From NCBI GenBank assembly GCA_963747345.1, contig CAVVFA010000028.1, positions 62,001 through 126,000 of the forward strand: DNA of 64,000 nucleotides, read 5' to 3'. Shown piece by piece: positions 57,231 through 64,000 of the stretch. This DNA is from GCA-2746795 sp963747345. Lineage in GTDB: Bacteria; Chloroflexota; Anaerolineae; Promineifilales; Promineifilaceae. Each line of letters opens with the position of its first letter. Within the stretch, counting starts at the first letter, position 1. The notes under the pieces were generated by a model that saw only the letters and a program-made list of their open reading frames with translations, was not told the origin of the DNA and searched no databases. Position numbers and translations under genes: made by a program.

Positions 57231-57977
57231 ATGTTTCCATTATTAGATCGGGTGGGTCCCTTTTTTATTTACAGCTATACGATTGTATTGGGCGTTGGTA
57301 TTTTGGCAGCAACGGCCGTTACCGGCTGGCTGGCAAAAAAACAACAAATCGAAAACTGGCTTGACGCCGTGTTAGTCTGCCTCATTGCGGGCTTGATTGG
57401 CGGCCGTTTTGGGTTTGTCCTGGCTAATTGGGACTACTTTCAAGACCATACATCTTCAATTCCCAGGTTGTGGCAAGGTGGCTACAGTTACTTTGGCGCA
57501 TTGTTTGCGGCGCTGGTTGGATTGTGGTTGTGGGGTCATTGGCAGAACAACTCATTTCCCACCTACACCGATCTTCTCGCCCCCGGCTTCGCCCTGCTGT
57601 GCGCTTTTGGCTGGTTGGCTTGCTGGTTTGAAGGCTGCGCCTATGGCCTAGAAACCGTCTTCGGGCCGCTATCCGCCGATTTGCCAGACGAATTCGGCAT
57701 TTTCGCCGTGCGCTACCAGACGCAACTAATAGGGGCAATTTGGTCACTCGTTGTGTTTACCGTTATTATGCTAACACGCCCTCGCTGGCGCACTGGACAA
57801 CTTTTCTGGCTAACCTTGGGATTGCTCAGTTTAGGCAATATTGTCATTAGTTTGCTGCGTGGTGATCCCATGCCTATGATTGAATCCTATCGCCTGGACG
57901 TGATAATAAATGGAACAATTGTTCTATTTTCCGCACTTTTTATGTTATACTATCAGAAACACATCAACAATAGTTGA
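57231..57977 (+). CDS. Lgt-like membrane protein with altered active-site residues
   Basis: A 248-residue, about seven-helix protein with the layout of prolipoprotein diacylglyceryl transferase: GRVGPFFIYSYTIVLGVG-like start, GGRFGFVLANWDYF, LWQGGYSYFGALFAAL and FGWLACWFEGCAYG. Two positions that are catalytic in Escherichia coli Lgt differ: the His of the SFHGG loop is Phe, and the Arg of GAGRLGNF is Trp. It is therefore a divergent Lgt or a paralogue with another role. Lipoproteins exist in this genome, so a standard lgt may lie elsewhere. Start taken at ATG 57231, just before the first helix. Confidence 0.7.
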   Translation: MFPLLDRVGPFFIYSYTIVLGVGILAATAVTGWLAKKQQIENWLDAVLVCLIAGLIGGRFGFVLANWDYFQDHTSSIPRLWQGGYSYFGALFAALVGLWLWGHWQNNSFPTYTDLLAPGFALLCAFGWLACWFEGCAYGLETVFGPLSADLPDEFGIFAVRYQTQLIGAIWSLVVFTVIMLTRPRWRTGQLFWLTLGLLSLGNIVISLLRGDPMPMIESYRLDVIINGTIVLFSALFMLYYQKHINNS

Positions 57978-58066
57978 GTGATTGATGATTATGACCACTC
58001 GACTATTTACGTCCTATTTTATTTACGTTATCCTCCCAACCAATCAAAATTAAAAAGAGAAAGTTA

Positions 58067-59017
58067 ATGAGTGAACAAGAAGTAGTACAAACCGATAATA
58101 ACGAAGACCAAGAAACTGCTTATAAATCAGGGTTCGTAACCTTTGTGGGGCGTCCCAATGTAGGCAAAAGCACCCTGTTCAACGCCTATATGGAACAAAA
58201 ACTGGCTATCGTCTCACCACGTCCGCAAACGACACGGACGCGCATGATGGGCATCATCACCGACCCCGCCTACCAGATGATCTTCCTCGATACACCCGGT
58301 CTCATCAAACCCCGTCACAAATTAGACGAGTTTATGGTGGAAACGGCCGTTGATACCTTTTCCGATGCGGATGTGATTGTGTACATGGTCGATGCCAGCG
58401 AACCCGTTGGGTCTGGCGACCGCGCCATCGCCAGACAACTGGCTCCGCTAACCGCCCATACCAAAATCATTTTGGCAATGAACAAAGGTGATTTGCTTAA
58501 CATTGAAGACATTTTGCCACGCACAACCGAATTCCGCGCCTTATTGCCCCAAATAGAAGATTGGATTCTCTTCTCTGCGGCCAAAGGAAACGGCCGTGAT
58601 GAACTGTTCCAAATGTTGGTCAATGCCCTACCCATCGGGCCGCAATATTATCCCGAAGACCAACTAACTGATGTTTTTGTCAAAGATATTGCAGGGGAAC
58701 TCATTCGTGAACAAATTTTCTTGCAGGTACGTGACGAAATTCCATACGGAACGGCCGTTGTCGTGCAAGAATTTAAAGAACGCGAAAACGGTGTCACCTA
58801 TATCAACGCCAACATCTACATCGAACGGGACAGCCACAAGCGCATCATCATCGGCAAAAATGGCAGCCAACTGCAACAAATCGGCAAAGCCGCTCGTAAA
58901 GAAATCGAAGAATTGGTAGAAGGGAAAGTATTTTTAGAACTATTTGTAAAAGTCGAGCCAAAATGGCGTCATAATGAACAGTCGCTTAATCGGCTAGGCT
59001 ACAAAAGCGGAAGATAG
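58067..59017 (+). CDS. era: GTPase Era
   Basis: Ribosome-associated GTPase needed for 30S assembly. The 316-residue protein has G1 GRPNVGKST, G3 DTPG, G4 MNKGD, G5 SAAKGNG, and the C-terminal KH RNA-binding domain with the GxxG loop IIGKNGSQLQQIG. An unusual acidic leader of about 20 residues precedes the G domain. Three palindrome-type copies (E-T-A-V-D, G-N-G-R-D, G-T-A-V-V) in conserved regions are tolerated by the fold. Confidence 0.95.
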   Translation: MSEQEVVQTDNNEDQETAYKSGFVTFVGRPNVGKSTLFNAYMEQKLAIVSPRPQTTRTRMMGIITDPAYQMIFLDTPGLIKPRHKLDEFMVETAVDTFSDADVIVYMVDASEPVGSGDRAIARQLAPLTAHTKIILAMNKGDLLNIEDILPRTTEFRALLPQIEDWILFSAAKGNGRDELFQMLVNALPIGPQYYPEDQLTDVFVKDIAGELIREQIFLQVRDEIPYGTAVVVQEFKERENGVTYINANIYIERDSHKRIIIGKNGSQLQQIGKAARKEIEELVEGKVFLELFVKVEPKWRHNEQSLNRLGYKSGR

Positions 59018-59062
59018 CAAAAGCAATCGCTATCCTTTTGTGACGGGAAACAGGAGAATAAA

Positions 59063-60106
59063 ATGACAAGAACAGAACAAGCCACGCATAGTCGCCGGAG
59101 TTTTTTACGTACAGCCGCTATAACGGCCGTTGCCGCCACCGCCGCTGGGGTAGGTGCCGCCAAATTAACATCTGTCAGCACCTCTGCCCCCACCATTATA
59201 GACACCTCTCCCGTTATTGTCCCCCAAGCACAAGCTATACTCACCGGCAGTGAAGACCTCGCCGCACTATTCTCCAAACTAGCTGCCGCCCAGGCTGAAA
59301 ATGTGCGCCTCCGAGCCGAACTCGACGCCTCCCAGCGCAATCTGTCCACCTGGCAGCAAACCAACAGCAACAGTTCCACCCAAATGGAAACATTATCGGT
59401 CGAACTGGACAACGCCACCATGCAAATTGGGGTCCTCAGCGGCTTGGTTGCCCTCTATGAACAGTTGGACGATGTAGATGTATCTGAGCTGATGACTGAT
59501 GGCTTAACGGCCGTTTCCGAATCCATCAACAGCATGGTCGCCACCTCCCCCCTCCTGGCGGAAGGCATCGCCGCAGGACAGCAAGCCCTGGACGAGATTG
59601 AAGCACATCTACCTTTACTGGAAAACGGCCGTTTATGGCTAGAAGGGCATACCCAAAAACTACAAGCCTACTTCGTCAACCTGGAAGAACTCCTGCAAAA
59701 CGCAGTCGAACACATCGCCCCCTTCCTGGAAATGCTCACCAATTGGTTCACCGATGTACGCAAATGGCTCCCCTTCAACCTGGGCGAAAAAGCCATCGTC
59801 ATCATGGAATCCGCCACCACCCTCCTCAGCGAAACACCCCACACCATCAGCGGACTCAATACCAACGTCGTGCAGCCCCTCGACCACTGGCTCGCCTATG
59901 ACGAAGGCGATATCCGCTTGCGCCGCACGCTCATCAAACCGATGCGCGAAAAAGTCATTGGCAAAGCCAACGAATTAAATTTGCAAGCCGCAGCCGTTAA
60001 ACTAACCTATGATGAAAAAGTGGCTATTCCCCTGGAAACGGCCGTTGCCCAACGCCGTGCCTTGCGTGAAACCGTCGCCCAATACCGGCAGCAAAATCAA
60101 CTCTAA
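59063..60106 (+). CDS. Tat-exported coiled-coil protein of unknown function
   Basis: A 347-residue protein with a Tat signal (SRRSFLRTAAITAVAATAAG). The mature protein is helical with a coiled-coil stretch (SKLAAAQAENVRLRAELDAS through about residue 130), then more helices rich in Ala/Leu. No cofactor motif is visible, which is unusual for a Tat substrate. AGGAGA upstream of ATG. Starts 45 bases after era. Four exact palindromes encode T-A-V or N-G-R, among the densest in the window. Confidence 0.65.
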   Translation: MTRTEQATHSRRSFLRTAAITAVAATAAGVGAAKLTSVSTSAPTIIDTSPVIVPQAQAILTGSEDLAALFSKLAAAQAENVRLRAELDASQRNLSTWQQTNSNSSTQMETLSVELDNATMQIGVLSGLVALYEQLDDVDVSELMTDGLTAVSESINSMVATSPLLAEGIAAGQQALDEIEAHLPLLENGRLWLEGHTQKLQAYFVNLEELLQNAVEHIAPFLEMLTNWFTDVRKWLPFNLGEKAIVIMESATTLLSETPHTISGLNTNVVQPLDHWLAYDEGDIRLRRTLIKPMREKVIGKANELNLQAAAVKLTYDEKVAIPLETAVAQRRALRETVAQYRQQNQL

Positions 60107-60154
60107 CAAACAACACAGGGATACGCTCTATTTACGTATCCCAGCTCTAATTCA

Positions 60155-60988
60155 TCAACCCAAGAACCCGCTCGTCAACAAAACAAGCATAATCAACAAA
60201 AATAGCGCCAACGCCACAATAATTACAAGAATAAGAATACGGTCGGTGGTAATTTTCCCCGTTGGCGTATACGCATCGGGATCCTCAACATCTGTTGGGT
60301 AAGCATATCTCGACCCCATCACCGGTGGCAGCAATCCTGAAGACCCACTTTCTTCCAATTGCACCCCACGCGCCTGATTTAATTTTTTAGCAACTTCTAA
60401 TAAACTGCTGGTCAACTCCACATCCTCATCACTTTCCATTGCCGCAGACAATTCAGCCAACTGCTTTCTCTCCAGCTCATTGCCGTTGTTATCTTGAACA
60501 GCAGTGATACCGTTCCCGTCTCCCACATCCTCGCTATATTCAACAGGAGCCATCTTCTTAACCCAAATGGGCAACTCACCTGGAACAAGCTTCGCTTCCG
60601 CCGCCCGCTTACGCACATCCTCCATCATCAAGCCCATTTCTGCTTTGGCAACCGTTGACGGCACACTCGCTTGCGGCAATAAATTTACAATTTCCACATC
60701 ACGAACCAACAAATAATAATCAGCCCGAGTCGGATCGAATATAAGATGCCCGCCCGCTCGAATCGTACTCCCCTCCTGTAAATCCGCATCCAACGCCACC
60801 CGATCAGAAAACAAACAACGCACACGATGCGCTTTCTCAACTAAATCAAACTGTGGCTGAGAATTATGCCCATTCTCCGCTTCTATCAACCCCTCAATCA
60901 CCCCCAATACAAACACCAAGCCCAAAGGCAACTGCGCAGGCAGTTGCAAAGCCAGCCGATTATTCAAATGACTAACAGAGATATCCAT
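60155..60988 (-). CDS. Hypothetical tail-anchored membrane protein
   Basis: 277 residues from ATG 60988 (MDISVSHLNNRLALQLPAQL); the longer reading upstream includes a perfect palindromic hairpin and is less likely. Cytosolic N-terminal region, an acidic middle, and one strong C-terminal membrane helix (RILILVIIVALALFLLIMLVL). No family recognised. Converges with the Tat-exported protein gene. AT-rich in places; one exact palindrome is upstream only. Confidence 0.6.
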   Translation of the reverse strand: MDISVSHLNNRLALQLPAQLPLGLVFVLGVIEGLIEAENGHNSQPQFDLVEKAHRVRCLFSDRVALDADLQEGSTIRAGGHLIFDPTRADYYLLVRDVEIVNLLPQASVPSTVAKAEMGLMMEDVRKRAAEAKLVPGELPIWVKKMAPVEYSEDVGDGNGITAVQDNNGNELERKQLAELSAAMESDEDVELTSSLLEVAKKLNQARGVQLEESGSSGLLPPVMGSRYAYPTDVEDPDAYTPTGKITTDRILILVIIVALALFLLIMLVLLTSGFLG

Positions 60989-61040
60989 CGCTTTTTCACA
61001 CTTCCCAATTGTACATAAACGACCACTTTTCCCGATACAA

Positions 61041-61070
61041 CATGAACAGAAACGGCCGTTTCTGTTCATG
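61041..61070. repeat. 30-bp perfect palindrome centred on AACGGCCGTT
   Basis: CATGAACAGAAACGG and its exact reverse complement abut, so the whole 30 bases read the same on both strands. It lies upstream of the tail-anchored protein gene and can form a cruciform or hairpin. Confidence 0.9.
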
Positions 61071-61263
61071 AATTCATCAAATTATACTCCACAATCCCTT
61101 AATCATCGTTACGCATTCACACCAAAATTCATAAATGTCTTGCCCCAAAACCAACCTTGTTATAAACTTCTCGCGTATTGTTAGAATACCCACGTATTTG
61201 GTTAATATAAATTCCACGAGAGCTTGGTAAATTCTCAAAAACGGCACATTTCGCCAAAAATAT

Positions 61264-61291
61264 TTGACGAATAAAATGTCTTGGATATACT
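61264..61291 (+). promoter_or_regulatory. Promoter of the tRNA-tuf operon
   Basis: TTGACG (61264-61269), 16-base spacer, TATACT (61286-61291), about 68 bases before the first tRNA. Confidence 0.7.
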
Positions 61292-61358
61292 TGTCTTTCG
61301 GTACATGTTCTGAGCCAATCAAAATGCTTTCAGACCATTTAACATACAAAACCAAATT

Positions 61359-61431
61359 GCCGACGTAGCTCAATTGGCAGAGCAATGCTCTTGTAAAGCA
61401 TAGGTTATGGGTTCAAGTCCCATCGTCGGCT
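61359..61431 (+). tRNA. tRNA-Thr (anticodon TGT)
   Basis: Acceptor arms GCCGACG and CGTCGGC pair fully; anticodon loop CTTGTAA reads TGT; T-arm GGTTCAAGTCC is canonical. No encoded CCA. First of three tRNAs before tuf. Confidence 0.95.
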
Positions 61432-61446
61432 TGGGTAAATAAATAT

Positions 61447-61529
61447 GGGTCAGTGTCCCGAGTGGCAAAGGGGGCGGACTGTAAATCCGCTGGCAATAGC
61501 CTTCGTAGGTTCGAGTCCTACCTGGCCCA
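61447..61529 (+). tRNA. tRNA-Tyr (anticodon GTA)
   Basis: Class II tRNA with long variable arm. Acceptor GGGTCAG pairs with CTGGCCC (one G-T pair); anticodon loop CTGTAAA reads GTA. Confidence 0.93.
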
Positions 61530-61582
61530 CAATATTCAGTTCAATATCAAATTGAATCGAATATTAATTTTAGAGTAGTTTT

Positions 61583-61654
<72 letters not shown>

Positions 61655-61659
61655 CTTTG

Positions 61660-61693
61660 CCCCGCCATTCCAAAAATATTTAGGGTGGCGGGG
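61660..61693 (+). promoter_or_regulatory. Hairpin in the tuf leader
   Basis: CCCCGCCA (61660-61667) pairs with TGGCGGGG (61686-61693), directly after the tRNA. Likely a processing or stability element separating tRNA from tuf mRNA. Confidence 0.6.
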
Positions 61694-61777
61694 TATTTAT
61701 ATGAAAAAGCAACATGTAATTTAGTATGGATACATCGGAAATGTTCCGGCTATCCAAAATTTTTTGAGGGTTTAAAA

Positions 61778-62981
61778 ATGGCCAAAGAAAAATTTGTGCG
61801 CGAAAAGCCACACGTAAATATTGGAACTATCGGTCACGTCGACCACGGAAAAACAACCCTAACAGCGGCCATCACAAAGACGCTGGCCATGAAAGGATTG
61901 GCAAAATTCTCTGCATTCGATCAAATCGACAATGCTCCAGAAGAACGCGAGCGTGGTATCACCATTGCTATTGCGCACGTCGAATACGAAACCGAAGCCC
62001 GGCATTATGCTCACGTAGACTGCCCGGGTCACCGTGACTACATCAAAAACATGATCACCGGTGCTGCTCAGATGGATGGCGCAATTTTGGTTGTGTCTGC
62101 GCCTGACGGCCCGATGCCGCAGACACGTGAACACGTTCTCCTGGCGCGCCAGGTGGAAGTGCCATCCATGGTCATCTTTTTGAACAAAATCGACCAGATG
62201 GACGATGAAGAACTGCTGGAACTGGTTGAAATGGAACTGCATGGAACTGCTAGACAGCTACGAGTTCCCTGGAGAAGAGACACCCATCGTCCGTGGTAGC
62301 GCCTTGGCCGCATTGGAATATGAAGGCGGTGATGTAGATGCTCCTGAACTGGCTCCAATTTGGGAGCTTATGCGTGTGGTTGATGAATACATCCCGCAGC
62401 CAAAACGTGAAACCGAATTGCCCTTCTTGATGTCAGTAGAAGATGTTTTCTCCATCAAGGGTCGTGGTACAGTGGTTACGGGTCGTGTTGATCGTGGCAC
62501 ATTGACTGCGATGAGCGAAGTTGAAATTGTCGGGCTAAATGAAAAAACTCGCAAAGTTGTGGCGACTTCTATGGAAATGTTCCACAAGATTCTGGACAAA
62601 GTAGAAGCTGGCGACAATGCGGGTATCCTACTACGTGGTGTGGCTCGTGAAGAGATTCAACGTGGTCAGGTGTTGGCTAAACCAGGCAGCATCACCCCCC
62701 ACACCAAGTTCATGAGTGAAGTCTACGTCTTACGCAAAGATGAAGGTGGACGTCACAAGGCTTTCTTCCCTGGCTACCGCCCCCAATTTTACATCCGTAC
62801 CATGGATGTGACAGGTGCCATCACCTTGCCGGAAGGCGTGGAAATGGTAATGCCTGGTGACAGCGTTAACTTGGAAGTTGAACTCATCATGCCAGTGGCG
62901 TTGGAACAAGGTAGCAAGTTTGCTATTCGCGAAGGTGGTTTGACTGTCGGTGCCGGCATCATCACCAAAATTATTGAATAA
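61778..62981 (+). CDS. tuf: Elongation factor Tu (frame broken)
   Basis: GTPase that brings aminoacyl-tRNA to the ribosome. Starts MAKEKFVREKPHVNIGTIGH; G1 GHVDHGKT, DCPGHRDY, NKIDQMDD, then domains 2 and 3 to residue 400. An extra G near 62243 breaks the frame in MELHELLDSYEF. An essential, highly conserved gene with intact motifs on both sides is almost certainly whole in the cell, so the break is a sequence error. Residue numbers match the family. No palindrome copies. Confidence 0.95.
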
Positions 62982-63002
62982 TTTAAAAATCAAGCATATT
63001 TT

Positions 63003-63028
63003 GCCGAGGTGCAAATACGCACCTCGGC
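63003..63028 (+). terminator. Hairpin after tuf, 10-bp perfect stem
   Basis: GCCGAGGTGC (63003-63012) pairs exactly with GCACCTCGGC (63019-63028). No T run, so read-through to rpmG is likely; may protect the tuf mRNA 3' end. Confidence 0.6.
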
Positions 63029-63043
63029 ATTAGGTTAATTATT

Positions 63044-63208
63044 ATGGCAAAAAAAGCAGTCCGTACACACGTTACATTAGCTTGTACCGAATGTAAAGAA
63101 CGTACATATCTCACCGAAAAGAATCGGCGCAATACAACAGCTCGATTAGAGTTAATGAAATATTGCCCCCGCTGCCGTCAACACCGGTTGCATCGAGAGA
63201 CTCGGTAA
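63044..63208 (+). CDS. rpmG: 50S ribosomal protein L33
   Basis: 54 residues, MAKKAVRTHVTLACTECKER start with CTEC and CPRC zinc ribbon, ending LHRETR. Standard position between tuf and secE. Confidence 0.95.
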   Translation: MAKKAVRTHVTLACTECKERTYLTEKNRRNTTARLELMKYCPRCRQHRLHRETR

Positions 63209-63241
63209 GGTAGTATAAATTAGATAACATTCACTACGTGT

Positions 63242-63314
63242 AGGGGGTTAGCTCAATTGGTAGAGCGACGGTCTCCAAAACCGTAGGCTGCGGGTTCAAT
63301 TCCTGCACCCCCTG
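63242..63314 (+). tRNA. tRNA-Trp (anticodon CCA)
   Basis: Acceptor AGGGGGT pairs with ACCCCCT; anticodon loop CTCCAAA reads CCA; canonical D and T arms. Lies between rpmG and secE as in many bacteria. Confidence 0.95.
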
Positions 63315-63378
63315 TATTTCAATAACCTCTGGGAGGAAATCCTACCCGGAGGTTAATTATCTTAAATAGTGGTGCGTT

Positions 63379-63660
63379 GTGGCAGAAGAAAAAATAAACG
63401 AAGAGAAAAAAGAAACAAAAAAAACTCGATCTGCTAAAAAGATTGAGAAAAAAGGTGCCAAGCCAGCTAACCCTATTGCGCGCTATTTCCGCGAAACACG
63501 TGGGGAACTACGCAAAGTAACTTGGCCGACACGTCAAGAATCTTGGCGGTTAACAGCAATTGTCATTGCTGTTTCTACAGCCATGGCATTTTTCTTATGG
63601 TTCTGGGATTTTGTCTTTTCCCAGTCAATCCACTGGCTAATAGAAACTCTGATTGCATAA
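63379..63660 (+). CDS. secE: Preprotein translocase subunit SecE
   Basis: 93 residues from a GTG start. Long Lys/Glu-rich N-terminal region, the conserved amphipathic helix RYFRETRGELRKVTWPTRQE and one membrane helix. SecE clamps SecY in the export channel. Confidence 0.95.
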   Translation: MAEEKINEEKKETKKTRSAKKIEKKGAKPANPIARYFRETRGELRKVTWPTRQESWRLTAIVIAVSTAMAFFLWFWDFVFSQSIHWLIETLIA

Positions 63661-63714
63661 AACACACCGGTTTTCATACCTTTGTACGATGACCGTGTCT
63701 CGGATAAGTGTAAG

Positions 63715-64000
63715 ATGATTGACAATCTTGATGACAACAATTTCCTATATAACGATAGCAAAAATGCTTCAGTAGAAGATGTTCCTTCTGTTCTTAATGC
63801 AGAGAAATATAGTATTCCTGAAGATGGTCGTGCTTGGTATGTCGTCCATTGTTATTCTGGCTATGAAAACAAAGTTCATCACAGTATTGAGCAGCGCATC
63901 GAAACGATGGGCATGCAAGATATGATTTTTGATGTTGTTGTTCCCACTGAAGAAGAAATAGAAATCAAAGATGGTAAACGTCGTACCGTAAAAAAGAATG
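63715..64000 (+). CDS. nusG: Transcription termination/antitermination factor NusG, N-terminal part
   Basis: Runs off the right edge; 95 residues visible. A leader of about 38 acidic residues precedes the NGN domain (GRAWYVVHCYSGYENKVHHS, then QDMIFDVVVPTEEE). NusG binds RNA polymerase and couples transcription with translation or Rho. Follows secE by 54 bases. The start is the first ATG after an in-frame stop; the leader is longer than in most homologues. Confidence 0.9.
   Translation, partial: MIDNLDDNNFLYNDSKNASVEDVPSVLNAEKYSIPEDGRAWYVVHCYSGYENKVHHSIEQRIETMGMQDMIFDVVVPTEEEIEIKDGKRRTVKKN

Noticed and set aside
61077..61385. 102-codon minus-strand frame upstream of the tRNA cluster
   Set aside because: Overlaps the tRNA-tuf promoter and the first tRNA; no ribosome site or family resemblance.
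62205..62300. Programmed frameshift in tuf
   Set aside because: No slippery site, no known EF-Tu recoding, and similar breaks occur in many genes; a sequence indel is simpler.

Overview
The window looks like a chromosome segment of a Chloroflexota bacterium, with Anaerolineae or Ardenticatenia as the most likely neighbourhood. This rests on gene content (DUF2079 membrane protein, ba3-type oxidase with subunit IIa, DUF512 radical SAM protein, PucC-family carrier, numerous lone metabolic genes) and is inference only. No rRNA, CRISPR array or replication origin was seen.

Layout. 0-2 kb: end of aat and an M20 dipeptidase (minus), diverging from scpB and a DUF2079 protein. 4-14.7 kb: housekeeping genes on plus (RsuA/RluB-type synthase, cmk, DUF512 radical SAM protein, ACT regulator, cysteine desulfurase, mnmA, a YtxG/YtxH-like pair, a RelA/SpoT homolog). 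14.8-23 kb: an Rrf2 regulator whose 3' end is hit by an IS982 element, then a respiratory block (two Sco proteins, ba3 oxidase subunits IIa, II and I, a cytochrome c lipoprotein, and an unusual cytochrome b-ferredoxin-MvhD fusion). 23-26.7 kb: a SNF2 helicase cassette. 26.8-34 kb: minus-strand genes (degenerate serine hydrolase, ABC exporter, ThpR, GH36 alpha-galactosidase) around one plus-strand nucleotide kinase-like gene. 34-44 kb: accessory stretch with hicAB, a PQQ-propeller protein, mutS, an S66 peptidase, an HNH pair, a small-protein/nucleotidyltransferase pair and a transposase remnant. 44-57 kb: lipA/lipB, ddl-like, P450, dinB, a PucC-type carrier, a GAF histidine kinase, thiolase and ilvE. 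57-64 kb: Lgt-like protein, era, and the translation/transcription cluster tRNA-Thr, tRNA-Tyr, tRNA-Thr, tuf, rpmG, tRNA-Trp, secE, nusG.

The most striking signal is not a gene. The perfect 10-bp palindrome AACGGCCGTT occurs about 60 times (my count by eye), roughly once per kb, when chance would give well under one. Most copies lie inside genes, in all three frames, so unrelated proteins share the peptides Thr-Ala-Val, Asn-Gly-Arg and Arg-Pro-Leu/Phe. This resembles the HIP1 palindrome of cyanobacteria but with a different word. The copies thin out or vanish in the core oxidase genes, the accessory island and the tuf-nusG cluster.

A second layer is a set of locus-specific word repeats (10-15 bp units, often in inverted array pairs) that sit between genes and in three cases run into coding sequence (mutS, lipB, the DUF512 gene).

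Reading-frame quality is poor: I found about 22 single-base frame breaks, mostly one extra base, including in tuf and the desulfurase gene. They look like assembly or sequencing indels. Frame-broken genes are annotated as one CDS across the break.
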